Of a stretch of DNA of 64,000 nt, positions 34,421 through 43,475 are shown in pieces. This stretch comes from Bacillus sp. THAF10 (GTDB taxonomy: Bacteria; Bacillota; Bacilli; Bacillales; Bacillaceae_I). The first letter of the stretch is position 1. Each line of letters opens with the position of its first letter. The DNA is taken from positions 3,544,501-3,608,500 of the forward strand of contig NZ_CP045403.1 of assembly GCF_009363695.1 (NCBI RefSeq), written 5' to 3'. Both the position numbers and the translations under genes were made by a program. The notes beneath the pieces were generated by a model. The model was not told the origin of the DNA. It saw nothing but the letters and a program-made list of their open reading frames with translations, and did no database searches.

Positions 34421-35458
34421 CTATAAACTAACGCTTCTACCCGTCTCACTACTGCGGTAGATTGCGTCGATTACCTGGGACACCTGCATCGCCTGCTCTG
34501 GCTTTACAACAAGCTCTTCTAACCCAAGGCAGCTGTTAATAAAGTTTTGCGCTTGAGGCAGACTTGGGTCATCTTCCCCAGGAATCCAATCGGCTTCTGT
34601 ATTGAGGAGCATGCCGTGCTTCACCTGGTTTAAGTGGAATGGAAACAAATCAACTCCACCCTCTAAACCGGAGATGCTGATGGACTCTTCGTCTCCTTTC
34701 ACATTAGCCGACCAGGAGGTTTCAAAGAGCAATGAAGCCCCGTTTTCAAATTTGATATAGGCGGTGACGTGGTCATCTACTTCAAAGCTTTCATGATCAA
34801 AACTGCCCCACTGATTCACTTGGCCAGGAACCTTACTCAATTCGTTGTACGTACTGCCCATTACCTCCACTGGCTTTGGATTTCCTAACAACCATAAAGA
34901 GAGGTCTAATAAATGGCAGCCGTAGTCAATTAAGCTTCCCCCACCTTGCAGCTCTTTGTTTGTAAACACTCCCCACCCAGGTACTTTACGGCGGCGAATG
35001 CCTTTGGCGCGGGCAACAATTGGACGGCCGATTTCCCCTTCTGTCACGACGCGTTTTCCGGCGATCGCTTCTTTCATAAAACGGTAATGATAGGCAATGG
35101 CAAGCTGCTTCTCATTATTTTTTGCAGCGGCAATCATCGCCTCGCACTCATCAGGTCGCATGGCCATTGGCTTTTCACAAAAAACGTGCAAGCCAGCTTC
35201 TAGAGCGGCAACCGAAATCTCTGCATGAAATTTATTTGGGGTACAAATCGTCACAGCATCCACATGAGCAAACATATCTGCATAGTGAGTATACACGTGA
35301 GGAATTCCAAAACGCTCGCCAACAGATTGCGCCGTTTCTTCATTCACATCGCTAATGGCAACGATTTCTACTTTATCCTTCATTGATAAGAAAGTTGGAA
35401 TGTGGCGGTTTTGGGCAATTCCGCCCACTCCGATAATACCCATTTTGATACGTTTCAT
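34421..35458 (-). CDS. Gfo/Idh/MocA-family NAD(P)-dependent oxidoreductase
   Basis: 345 residues. The N-terminal Rossmann fold (MGIIGVGGIAQNRHIP, VAISDVNEE) and the family signature HVFCEKPMA are present, with a C-terminal substrate domain (GGSLIDYGCHLLDLSLWLLG). Members oxidise or reduce sugars, inositols and aminosugars with NAD(P). It is the last gene of the sugar-uptake operon, so it likely acts on the transported sugar or a derivative (inference). ATG 35458 has AGAGGTG 6 nt upstream; the longer frame opens in that site. Confidence 0.86.
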   Translation of the reverse strand: MKRIKMGIIGVGGIAQNRHIPTFLSMKDKVEIVAISDVNEETAQSVGERFGIPHVYTHYADMFAHVDAVTICTPNKFHAEISVAALEAGLHVFCEKPMAMRPDECEAMIAAAKNNEKQLAIAYHYRFMKEAIAGKRVVTEGEIGRPIVARAKGIRRRKVPGWGVFTNKELQGGGSLIDYGCHLLDLSLWLLGNPKPVEVMGSTYNELSKVPGQVNQWGSFDHESFEVDDHVTAYIKFENGASLLFETSWSANVKGDEESISISGLEGGVDLFPFHLNQVKHGMLLNTEADWIPGEDDPSLPQAQNFINSCLGLEELVVKPEQAMQVSQVIDAIYRSSETGRSVSL

Positions 35459-35477
35459 TTTACACACCTCTTAGCAG

Positions 35478-36230
35478 TCATTTTACTAGTTTGTTGCGAT
35501 ATTCATTTGGCGTCAAATGGAAGAATTTTTTGTAAACCTTGCTAAAATACTTCTCATTTTGATAGCCCACATGATAGGCAATCTCGTAAATTTTTAAATT
35601 CGGATTACCAAGGAGCTCCTTCGCTTTTTCCATTCGGATTCTTGTCACATAATCTGTAATGGTTTCGTGATACTCCTGCTTGAACTTGCGGGAGATATGC
35701 TCTCTGCTTAAGTAAAACTGGTCGGCAATATCCTGAAGCGTTATCTCTTGTTTATAATTGACCCTTAAGAAAGCTTCAATTTGTTGCATACTTGATTCCG
35801 TTTCAGCAGAAGAAGGAATCGGTTCCACATCCAACGTAGACCGTTTTATTAGGGCATTCTCCTTCCACCTGTTAACAGCACGCCCTAAGGTTTCATTCAG
35901 TAGCTCTGGATCGATCGGTTTTAAAATATAATCAAAGCTTTTGTAAGTAATCGCGTTACGCATGTATTTATAATCATCATGTCCGCTAACCACAATGGTT
36001 ATTGCTGCAAGCTCTGATTCTGCTAGCCATTTTAAGAGGGAAATCCCATCCCGCTTAGGCATCTGCATATCGGTAAAAATAATCTCTGGCTGATGATGTT
36101 TTATAAGGCTGATCGCTTCATCGCCATCACCGGCCTCTAGCACTGTCTCTATACCAAACTCATTCCAATTAGCAAGCAATTGCAAGCCTTCCCTTACATG
36201 CTGTTCATCGTCAATGATTATTGCTTTCAT
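35478..36230 (-). CDS. AraC-type response regulator (YesN-like)
   Basis: 250 residues. The receiver domain (AIIIDDEQHVREGL, phospho-acceptor Asp in FTDMQMPKRDG, Lys in DYILKPID) is followed by a linker and an AraC DNA-binding domain with two helix-turn-helix units (LQDIADQFYLSREHISRKFK and IYEIAYHVGYQNEKYFSKVY). It pairs with the sensor kinase, whose 3' end overlaps its start by 20 bp. ATG 36230 has GGGGGTG 6 nt upstream. It probably activates the neighbouring transporter genes in response to an external sugar. Confidence 0.92.
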   Translation of the reverse strand: MKAIIIDDEQHVREGLQLLANWNEFGIETVLEAGDGDEAISLIKHHQPEIIFTDMQMPKRDGISLLKWLAESELAAITIVVSGHDDYKYMRNAITYKSFDYILKPIDPELLNETLGRAVNRWKENALIKRSTLDVEPIPSSAETESSMQQIEAFLRVNYKQEITLQDIADQFYLSREHISRKFKQEYHETITDYVTRIRMEKAKELLGNPNLKIYEIAYHVGYQNEKYFSKVYKKFFHLTPNEYRNKLVK

Positions 36231-38004
36231 GCTCTTCACCCCCAGCTTCAAGCGGCAGCTTTATTGTTACCATAAAGCCACCATCTGGATGATTTTCTAA
36301 ATGAAGGGAGGCTAAATGTTGGTAGTAAAGCTGTATGCGTGCTTGAATATTGCGTAAGCCTATATTTGTTTCTTCTCCATGCTGCAAAGATTTTCCTTCC
36401 CATAAAAGAGCATTAATTTCTTTCAGTCTCTCAGCATCCACTCCTGTCCCATTATCACGGATAACAATGGTCAGCTTTTCTTCGTCTGTTTCTGCTTTTA
36501 TGTCTATTCTTCCAATATCCTCACGACGGTCAAAGCCGTGTTTAAAATAATTTTCCACAATGGGCTGTAAGAGCATTTTCGGCACTTTTACCTTAAGTGC
36601 TTCCTCGTCTGCCTGGATATGATAATCAAAGCTCTCTCCAAACCGCTCCTTTTGTAATAGCAAGAAAGCCTTCAAATAATTTATCTCCCGATTTAGAGGT
36701 ACCATGTCTTCCTCCATATTCATGCCATAGCGCATGATTTTAGAAAGATCGGTGAGCAGCTTGTAGATTTGCGGTACATTGTTTTTTAAGGCTAACGTGC
36801 CAATTGATTGCAGGGCATTATATAGAAAATGAGGATTTAACTGCGATTGAAGGACCTTCAGCTGATTATTTTTGTTTTCGATTTCAAGCTTATACTCGCG
36901 GTTAATCAACAGATTTATTCTCTCCACCATTTCTTTGAATCGTATGCCTAAAAGTCCAATCTCATCCTTACCAAGCGTTTGAAATTGCACCCTCATATTT
37001 CCTTCTTTGACCTGTTGAATATTTTGGAGAAGTACACGAATTGGGTTTGTTATTTTAAAAGATACAATTAAGGAAGCTAGAATAACGAGAGATAGGCCAA
37101 TAACACCGAATAGGATATTAATTTTCGTCACAGAGAAAGCGTTGTCATAAAGGGTTGCATACGGGACCCGTTTGACAAGAATCCAACCACCAGTTGAAAG
37201 GTCTGTGCGGTCATACATCATCACACCCTGGAACTCGCCGGTTTCCCATTCCATCGTTCCGCTTGTAGCTTCGGATTGGAGGATGGGCTTGATCCATTTT
37301 TGCTCATCCGGTAATTTCTGAACCATCGGATTGGAACTATAAATGAATTCACCGTTTGGAGAAAGGATGAAGAGCTCCTCGGTTTGCCTGTTAAAAAGAT
37401 TTTCACTTAAACTTAAAATTTTTTCTGAGCCTACTACAAGGGTAATGTAAGCAAGCACTTTTTCGGAAGGTACATTCGTTAGTGCCCGGTGTACATAAAG
37501 GACATTTCCTCCCTTTTGAAGCTGTTCTGTATCGATGTGGAACAAGTAAGGACTGAGCTGGGCTTTTTTATAAGCGTCTTCATAGCTGTCTGTAACTCTA
37601 TCAGAAAAAACAACCGTCGAGCGCTTGGAAGCAGTAATGCCTCTGTTCACCTCTTCAAAGGAAATTTGTACTCTCGTAATATTATCTTCCGCATAAAGAA
37701 TCGTCTGTAATACATTTCGGACAATGCCGATAGTGAGGTAGTTGTCCTCTTTGTTTGGTGCCCGCATATAGTTAATAAATTCAGGATTATTATAGAGTGA
37801 TAGAGAAAGATTGTTAAGCTCCGCTAAATAGCTTTCAAGATTTATTTTCCCTTGATAAAGAAGATTACTGTTTTCCTGAACAACCAAATCCTTGAAGGCT
37901 TCCTTTGATTGATAGTAGGTAATAATGATGGATGTTCCAAAAGGCAGGATGGTGATGATCATTAATAAGATAATCAGTTTGTTGCGGATACTATTGCGAA
38001 ACAT
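36211..38004 (-). CDS. Sensor histidine kinase (YesM-like)
   Basis: 597 residues. An N-terminal membrane span (LIILLMIITILPFGTSIIIT), a large extracytoplasmic sensor of about 270 residues, a second span (INILFGVIGLSLVILASLIV), HAMP linker, then a His_kinase domain with the phospho-acceptor in QSQLNPHFLYNALQ and an ATPase domain (QPIVENYFKHG, VIRDNGTGV). This family often senses sugars through contact with a binding protein, and the gene for one is immediately upstream. ATG 38004 has GGGGGTGA 4-5 nt upstream. Confidence 0.92.
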   Translation of the reverse strand: MFRNSIRNKLIILLMIITILPFGTSIIITYYQSKEAFKDLVVQENSNLLYQGKINLESYLAELNNLSLSLYNNPEFINYMRAPNKEDNYLTIGIVRNVLQTILYAEDNITRVQISFEEVNRGITASKRSTVVFSDRVTDSYEDAYKKAQLSPYLFHIDTEQLQKGGNVLYVHRALTNVPSEKVLAYITLVVGSEKILSLSENLFNRQTEELFILSPNGEFIYSSNPMVQKLPDEQKWIKPILQSEATSGTMEWETGEFQGVMMYDRTDLSTGGWILVKRVPYATLYDNAFSVTKINILFGVIGLSLVILASLIVSFKITNPIRVLLQNIQQVKEGNMRVQFQTLGKDEIGLLGIRFKEMVERINLLINREYKLEIENKNNQLKVLQSQLNPHFLYNALQSIGTLALKNNVPQIYKLLTDLSKIMRYGMNMEEDMVPLNREINYLKAFLLLQKERFGESFDYHIQADEEALKVKVPKMLLQPIVENYFKHGFDRREDIGRIDIKAETDEEKLTIVIRDNGTGVDAERLKEINALLWEGKSLQHGEETNIGLRNIQARIQLYYQHLASLHLENHPDGGFMVTIKLPLEAGGEEHESNNH

Positions 38005-38050
38005 TGCTCACCCCCAAATGCTTTTCCCTTCCCTTTTATTCATTATAGCA

Positions 38051-38082
38051 GAAAAGCATGCCTGCTAAGAGACATGCTTTTC
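38051..38082 (-). terminator. Hairpin between the binding-protein and kinase genes
   Basis: GAAAAGCATG and CATGCTTTTC form a 10-bp stem with a 12-base loop and a short T-run on the minus strand. It may attenuate read-through from the abundant binding protein message into the kinase gene. Confidence 0.55.
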
Positions 38083-38091
38083 GTAAATGTA

Positions 38092-39360
38092 TTACTTTAA
38101 ATTATCCCATGTAGTTTGGAAGCGCTCAAGGACTGTGTCATAGTCGATTCTGCCTGCAGCGTATTCTTGGATCGTGGCAGCAAATTCTTTATTTGCCCCA
38201 TCTGGCCACATAAACCAAGTCCAAGGAACCGTTTTTTCTTCTGTAGAATATTCGAGAATGGATTGCCCAAGGTCACCAAGTCCCGTTGGCTCGATATTGT
38301 CGAATGCAGGGATAAAGGCAAACTCTTCTGTAATGTATCGCTTACCAGTTTCAGAGGAAACCATCCAGTTTAAGAATGTTTTTGCTTCATCTATGTTCTC
38401 TGATTTGTTGTTGATTGCCCAGTTGTTTGGTACGCCAACTGGCAGTCGGTCCGCATCGGCGTCATCGTTCACTGGAATTGGGAGGAAGCCCATGTTCATG
38501 TCAGGATTGATTTCATAAATCATGTTTTCTACCCAGTTACCTTGTTGAAGCATCGCCGTTTTTCCACTAGCAAACTGTGTCACCTGTGTGTTGTAGTCTG
38601 TAGTTAACGGGTTTGCGTTTCCGAAATTGATTTCAGTGTCTAGAACAGATTGGAACTCCTCGAACGTTTTGTTTCCGACGATTTTTTCAGATCCGTCATA
38701 TAAACCAGCAATGAATGCTTCTGGATCATCCTGTTGTGCAAAGCCAAGGTTAAGTAAATGTTGCCCAATTACCCACCATTCTGCATAACCAGCAGAGAAA
38801 GGTGTAATTCCCGCTGCTTTTAATTTTTCCGCAGCAGCCTTAAGTTCGGAGATTGTTTTTGGTGGCTCTTTAATGCCAGCCTCTTCAAAAAGATCCTTGT
38901 TATAAATAAATCCATAACCTTCAAGGTTTACTGGCATACCATACAATTTCCCATCATCAGGATCAGTCATTGGTACCTTTCCGATAGGAAGAACGTGCTC
39001 TGCCCAAGGCTCATCAGAAAGATCAGTTAAATGTTCCTTCCATAGCTCAAGCTCTTTAAACCCACCGTTATTGAAAATATCAGGCTGTTCGCCAGATGCA
39101 AATTTCGCTTTCAACGCAGCGCCGTAGTCCGCACCGCCACCAACTGTTTCTAATTTCACTTTAATATTAGGGTGCTCAGCCTCAAATTCATCAATAAGTG
39201 CCTGAAGTTGGTCTGCAATTTCCACTTTAAATTGGAACAAATTTAATGTGACAACATCTCCATCCTTCGATTTGTCGCCTGAAGAATTGTCACTTGAGCA
39301 GCCTGCGAAAATTCCTATCACTAAGGACAACGATAAGAAAAGAAGTACGATTCGTTTCAT
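38092..39360 (-). CDS. ABC transporter sugar-binding lipoprotein (family 1)
   Basis: 422 residues. The signal peptide ends in a lipobox with Cys in IGIFAGCSSDNSS, so the protein is anchored to the outer membrane face. The rest is a family 1 solute-binding protein (LNLFQFKVEIADQLQALIDE, YGMPVNLEGYGFIYNKDLFE, FASGKTAMLQQGNWVENM, PVGVPNNWAINNKSENIDEA). It delivers a sugar, probably an oligosaccharide, to the two permeases encoded upstream. GGGGG lies 9 nt before ATG 39360. Substrate is not determinable from sequence. Confidence 0.93.
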   Translation of the reverse strand: MKRIVLLFLSLSLVIGIFAGCSSDNSSGDKSKDGDVVTLNLFQFKVEIADQLQALIDEFEAEHPNIKVKLETVGGGADYGAALKAKFASGEQPDIFNNGGFKELELWKEHLTDLSDEPWAEHVLPIGKVPMTDPDDGKLYGMPVNLEGYGFIYNKDLFEEAGIKEPPKTISELKAAAEKLKAAGITPFSAGYAEWWVIGQHLLNLGFAQQDDPEAFIAGLYDGSEKIVGNKTFEEFQSVLDTEINFGNANPLTTDYNTQVTQFASGKTAMLQQGNWVENMIYEINPDMNMGFLPIPVNDDADADRLPVGVPNNWAINNKSENIDEAKTFLNWMVSSETGKRYITEEFAFIPAFDNIEPTGLGDLGQSILEYSTEEKTVPWTWFMWPDGANKEFAATIQEYAAGRIDYDTVLERFQTTWDNLK

Positions 39361-39401
39361 TAGAATAATCCCCCTTGTTTTAGTTGAAAATTATATAGTA
39401 A

Positions 39402-39433
39402 TTTTACGAGAACCGCTAGGCAGTCTCGTAAAA
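39402..39433 (-). terminator. Hairpin between the second permease and the binding-protein gene
   Basis: TTTTACGAGA and TCTCGTAAAA form a 10-bp stem around a 12-base loop, just after the permease stop codon. No strong T-run follows, so it may set relative mRNA levels rather than end transcription. Confidence 0.5.
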
Positions 39434-39435
39434 GA

Positions 39436-40263
39436 TTACTTAACGGAACCTGCAGCAATTCCCTTAATAATGTGCTTTTGTAGAAATAAGAAGAAAATGA
39501 TAATGGGAGCAATCCCGAGCACTAAGGCTGCTAGCCCCATATCCCACTGCTTTGTGTATTGTGCAAAGAAGGAGCTTGTTGCAAGTGGAATCGTTCGTAG
39601 CTCTGGCGCTTGAAGCACAAGCAATGGAAGCAGGTAATCATTCCAAATCCAAAGCGTGTTCAAAATAACCACTGTAACCGTTATTGGCTTTAACAACGGA
39701 AATACAATTCTCCAGAACACTCCAAACTGACTACACCCGTCAATTCTGGCTGCTTCCTCAATCTCAAGCGGCACTGTTTTGACAAAGCCGTGATATAAAA
39801 ATAAGGAAAGCGGTACCCCAAAACCGAAGTACATAATAATGATCCCTGGAATGCTATTAATGAGATTTAAGGTACCTCCAAGCTTCATTAGAGGAATCAT
39901 CACTGTCTGAAACGGAATAACCATCGCCGAAACGATTAGGACAAATAATAGTTTACTAAACTTTCCTGGTGTGCGGACCATTTTCCAGGCCGCCATCGAA
40001 CTAATAACCACAATTCCGATATTACTGATTACCGTGATCACAAGCGAGTTCCAAAACGCTCGAGGAAATTGGATAATCTCCCATACCTTAACGTAGTTGC
40101 TGAACAATATTTCTGTTGGGAATGCAGCTGCATCCACCAATATTTCACTAAAGCTTTTTACCGAGTTAATGGCGACAAAATAAAACGGTATCAAAAAGAG
40201 AAGGCCGAGTAGAATTCCGAGAACCTCCAGCACAAAGGTTTTCTTCGTATACTTTTGGTCCAT
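39436..40263 (-). CDS. ABC sugar transporter permease, MalG type
   Basis: 275 residues with about six membrane spans (VLEVLGILLGLLFLIPFYFV, NIGIVVISSMAAWKMV, LLFVLIVSAMVIPFQTV, GIIIMYFGFGVPLSLFLYHG, LVLGIAPIIIFFLFLQ). The EAA loop that contacts the ATPase is seen as EEAARIDGCSQFGVFWRIVF. The start codon overlaps the stop codon of the upstream permease (TAATG). No ATPase gene is in the operon; in Bacillus a shared ATPase such as MsmX often serves these systems. Confidence 0.93.
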   Translation of the reverse strand: MDQKYTKKTFVLEVLGILLGLLFLIPFYFVAINSVKSFSEILVDAAAFPTEILFSNYVKVWEIIQFPRAFWNSLVITVISNIGIVVISSMAAWKMVRTPGKFSKLLFVLIVSAMVIPFQTVMIPLMKLGGTLNLINSIPGIIIMYFGFGVPLSLFLYHGFVKTVPLEIEEAARIDGCSQFGVFWRIVFPLLKPITVTVVILNTLWIWNDYLLPLLVLQAPELRTIPLATSSFFAQYTKQWDMGLAALVLGIAPIIIFFLFLQKHIIKGIAAGSVK

Positions 40264-41216
40264 TATGCCTCCACCTCCCGCTTTTTGGTCGTCATGACCT
40301 GGAATGTTGTAAAGATAGCTACGACAACAAAGAAGATAATGGCTTTTGCTGTCCCTAAGCCATAGCGGTTATTTTGGAAGGCTTCCTGATAAATATTAAT
40401 CGCTACTGACTGCGTGGAATTGAAAGGCCCTCCACCTGTTAAACTTAAATTCAAATCGAATATCTTGAATGCCATCGCAATCGTTAAGAAAAAACAAATC
40501 GTAAAAGCTGGCAAAATTAACGGTATGATGATTTTTGTAATTAGGGTGAAGTTAGAAGCTCCATCTATACGGGCCGCTTCTAGTAAAGAATTGTCCACCC
40601 CTTGCAAGGCTGCAATGTAAATGATCATCATATAACCACTTATCTGCCAAGCAAACACAATGACAATTCCCCAAAACGCGGTCGTTTCATCTCCAAGCCA
40701 AGGTAGCTGGAAAAACGAAAGGCCGGTTAACTCTCCAACACTTGCAAACCCTCTGACAAAAATAAACTGCCAGATAAAACCGAGCAATAGTCCACCAATT
40801 ACATTGGGAATAAAGAAAACTGTCCGCAGAATGTTTCTCGTTTTTAGCGCGGCGTTGAGCAATAAGGCAAGGCCAAAACCAATCAAATTACTGATGATTA
40901 CTGCTGCAAACATGAATTTTGTGGTAAACATAAATGAGTGAAAGAACCCATCATCATTCGTAAAAATCTTCTTGTAGTTTGCCAGTCCCACCCATTCCAC
41001 TACCGAGCTGACTCCATTCCATGAAGTAAAAGAATAATAGATTCCCATTAGAAACGGAATGATTTGAATCACAAGGAAAAAGAGTAAGGCCGGCCCCACA
41101 AACGCCGTATACGTTAAGATATTTTTCCATTTCATCTTTCCAGGTTTTCCTTTTACATCCCGAAGCTTTGTTCTCCCTGAGGTACTTTTCACCGCAGGCT
41201 CCAATTTCGTTTCCAT
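40263..41216 (-). CDS. ABC sugar transporter permease, MalF type
   Basis: 317 residues. A basic N-terminus of about 30 residues, then about six membrane spans (LTYTAFVGPALLFFLVIQII, FAAVIISNLIGFGLALLL, FWGIVIVFAWQISGYMMIIY, AFTICFFLTIAMAFKIF). The EAA loop reads LEAARIDGASNFTLITKIII. First gene of the operon, with GGTGG 7 nt before ATG 41216. A cre site and -10 element lie just upstream, so glucose repression by CcpA is likely. Confidence 0.93.
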   Translation of the reverse strand: METKLEPAVKSTSGRTKLRDVKGKPGKMKWKNILTYTAFVGPALLFFLVIQIIPFLMGIYYSFTSWNGVSSVVEWVGLANYKKIFTNDDGFFHSFMFTTKFMFAAVIISNLIGFGLALLLNAALKTRNILRTVFFIPNVIGGLLLGFIWQFIFVRGFASVGELTGLSFFQLPWLGDETTAFWGIVIVFAWQISGYMMIIYIAALQGVDNSLLEAARIDGASNFTLITKIIIPLILPAFTICFFLTIAMAFKIFDLNLSLTGGGPFNSTQSVAINIYQEAFQNNRYGLGTAKAIIFFVVVAIFTTFQVMTTKKREVEA

Positions 41217-41231
41217 TCTCCCACCACCTGT

Positions 41232-41254
41232 TGTAAACGCTTTCTTCCATTATA
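41232..41254 (-). promoter_or_regulatory. Sugar operon promoter -10 with overlapping-start cre site
   Basis: On the minus strand TATAAT (41249-41254) is followed at once by a 14-base element, read on the plus strand as TGTAAACGCTTTCT (41232-41245), which fits the CcpA cre consensus TGNAANCGNTNNCN. Its position at the expected start point suggests direct blocking of transcription. Confidence 0.65.
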
Positions 41255-41328
41255 TGCTGGGCTTGCTTTTTTTCGGGGTAACTGAATTGACCTGTTAGGG
41301 GTAGAGAATTGATGAATGAGCAACAGAA

Positions 41329-41372
41329 CAAAAAACTACCCCCTTTGTGATAGCATTCGCTACAAAGAAGGT
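41329..41372 (-). terminator. Terminator of the GGDEF-EAL-PilZ gene
   Basis: On the minus strand ACTACC...CTTTGT pairs with ACAAAG...GGTAGT around a 13-base loop, followed by TTTTTTG. It lies right after the stop codon at 41380. Confidence 0.8.
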
Positions 41373-41379
41373 AGTCTGT

Positions 41380-43296
41380 TTATTTCATTCTGTTTAAAAA
41401 TGCCTCTACAGGTTCATCAAGGACCTGACTGTCAGGCAAAATTTTGTTGCCGCTTAAGTGAATCGCTGTATGATTTAAGAGCTTTGTTACCTCGGCTCTT
41501 TCTTTATCATCTAATAGAAACGCGAGGCCGTACCCGAAGAAGCATTCCTTCACATCCGTTTTCCAAAAGATCCGTCCATTTAACGATTTATGCTCACCTA
41601 GGAGCTTGAATTCAATAGAAAGAATGACATCCTCCCTAACTGGAAACTGAATATGAGATAAGAAGCGTAACCCACCCGGTCCAATATTATCAATAACAAT
41701 TCCTGTTCGGCCAAGGCTGACCTCTTTATCCTTAATTTTACGAATCGTTATATCTCCTCGAATTGGCTGCGGAAGCTCCATTCTGAAGTATTGCCTTTGG
41801 TCTTCTAACGATTTCTTCTCTTCCAAACTTTTTGGTTCCAGACTTCCAATCTCTAATAGCTCTGTGAACTCTGACACAGGCACTGGTCTACTAAAAATAA
41901 AGCCTTGGATGATATCACAGTTTTTTTCTTTCATAAACTGCAGCTGGCCGATGGTTTCAACGCCTTCTACGACCAATTCCATTTTCAGCTCTTTCGCAAT
42001 CACAATGAGGGACTCAAGAATAACGGCATTTTTCCGATTCACTTCTACATCTTTTACGAACGACTTGTCTACCTTCAATACATCAATATCAAGCTCGGTT
42101 AATCTGGTCATCGAAGAGTAGCCGGTACCGAAATCATCGAGCGCCACTTTTACACCAAATTCACGTAAATCCTGGACCATTTTCAAGACATCTTCTGATT
42201 GTTGAAGAAAGGTAGACTCGGTGATTTCTAGCTCCAATAAACTTGGACTCACCTCATAATGCTCAATGATTCTCTTTACCATATTAGAGTAATTTTTCCG
42301 CAAGAACCGTTGTGGAGCCACATTTATAGAAATCGGAACTAATGGTAAAGCCTGCCGTTTCCAAGTGCTAAGCTGCTTAAGTACCTTTTCCATCACATAA
42401 TCGCCTATTTCATTGATCATCCCGTATTCTTCTGCTAGGGGAATAAATTCCACAGGCGAAATCATCCCCCAAATCGGGTGATTCCAACGGATGAGTGCCT
42501 CTGCCCCAACAATTTTGTAGGAACTTGCAAGGACCTTTGCTTGAAAATACACCTCAAACTGTTCCTCTTTTATTGCTTTGTGCATATCCCGTTCTAACGT
42601 GTACTCCTGATAGGATTGTACACTAATGCTTGGGGTGTAAATTTCCAAATAGTTCTTTCCCAATTCTTTCGCACGAGAAAGAGCAACATCTGCGTGTTTC
42701 AGCAGCATGTCCACACTTTCTCCATCATTTGGATAAAGGCTTACACCGACACATGCCGTGATAAACAGCTCGTGGTTATTAATATGAAATGGTTTTTTTA
42801 AAGAGTCCATCACGTCTTTTGCAAGCTCTTTTACCCTCTCAAGTACATTCTGTGCCTGAAAAAGAAGGATAAATTCATCTCCGCCTACTCGAAAGACGAA
42901 CGAATGGGAATGTTCATGCTCAAGCTGTTGCAGCCTGGTCGCAGCCTCCTGCAACAGGGCATCTCCTACCCCATGCCCTAAAGTATCGTTTGTATGTTTA
43001 AAACGGTCAAGATTAATAGAAAGAACCGCAAACTCATCTGGATTCTTCTCATCACTTTCCATTAGTTTTTCCATCGATTCCTTTAGGAGTTTTCTGTTTG
43101 GAAGACCAGTTAGATAATCATGATTCGCCTGATGCATAATTTGCCTCTCCAAGCTTTCACTCATGTTCTTTAGCTCTTCCTCTTTTTGCGATAGCTCCTT
43201 TTTCAATTGATGAAAGAGTTCTTCTTGATGTAAATGCGTCTCGTTGGAACCTTCCTCTTCTTTCGAATTTCCACTCCAACCATTTATTGTTTTCAT
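41380..43296 (-). CDS. Cytoplasmic GGDEF-EAL-PilZ cyclic di-GMP protein
   Basis: 638 residues: a coiled coil (residues about 20-60), GGDEF (active site FRVGGDEFIL), EAL and a C-terminal PilZ-like domain. EAL catalytic residues look complete (GAEALIRWNHP, SINVAPQRF, LELEITEST, ALDDFGTGYSS, LKVDKSFV, VVEGVET, QGFIFSRP), so phosphodiesterase activity is likely. GGDEF has no RxxD inhibitory site in the usual place. The PilZ part (QYFRMELPQPIRG, DNIGPGGLRF) has weakened c-di-GMP-binding motifs. There is no membrane span. It is divergent from another c-di-GMP gene, suggesting joint control. GGGAG lies 6 nt before ATG 43296. Confidence 0.9.
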   Translation of the reverse strand: MKTINGWSGNSKEEEGSNETHLHQEELFHQLKKELSQKEEELKNMSESLERQIMHQANHDYLTGLPNRKLLKESMEKLMESDEKNPDEFAVLSINLDRFKHTNDTLGHGVGDALLQEAATRLQQLEHEHSHSFVFRVGGDEFILLFQAQNVLERVKELAKDVMDSLKKPFHINNHELFITACVGVSLYPNDGESVDMLLKHADVALSRAKELGKNYLEIYTPSISVQSYQEYTLERDMHKAIKEEQFEVYFQAKVLASSYKIVGAEALIRWNHPIWGMISPVEFIPLAEEYGMINEIGDYVMEKVLKQLSTWKRQALPLVPISINVAPQRFLRKNYSNMVKRIIEHYEVSPSLLELEITESTFLQQSEDVLKMVQDLREFGVKVALDDFGTGYSSMTRLTELDIDVLKVDKSFVKDVEVNRKNAVILESLIVIAKELKMELVVEGVETIGQLQFMKEKNCDIIQGFIFSRPVPVSEFTELLEIGSLEPKSLEEKKSLEDQRQYFRMELPQPIRGDITIRKIKDKEVSLGRTGIVIDNIGPGGLRFLSHIQFPVREDVILSIEFKLLGEHKSLNGRIFWKTDVKECFFGYGLAFLLDDKERAEVTKLLNHTAIHLSGNKILPDSQVLDEPVEAFLNRMK

Positions 43297-43422
43297 TATT
43301 TTCTCCCATCAAGGACATTTCACTATTATTACATTTAATAATTTAATATTAATATTTTTTTAATCCCTTTACAAATAGTATAATATACTTATCTATAAAT
43401 CTTTCAGTTTATTCAATTATTT

Positions 43423-43431
43423 TGCTATAAT
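43423..43431 (+). promoter_or_regulatory. Extended -10 element of the PAS-GGDEF gene
   Basis: TGCTATAAT is a perfect extended -10. The start codon is 44 bp downstream. A second TATAAT at 43379-43384 may also serve. Confidence 0.5.
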
Positions 43432-43475
43432 GGAAGAAATTCACCATTAAATCTCATTAGAAAAGAAGGAGTTCC

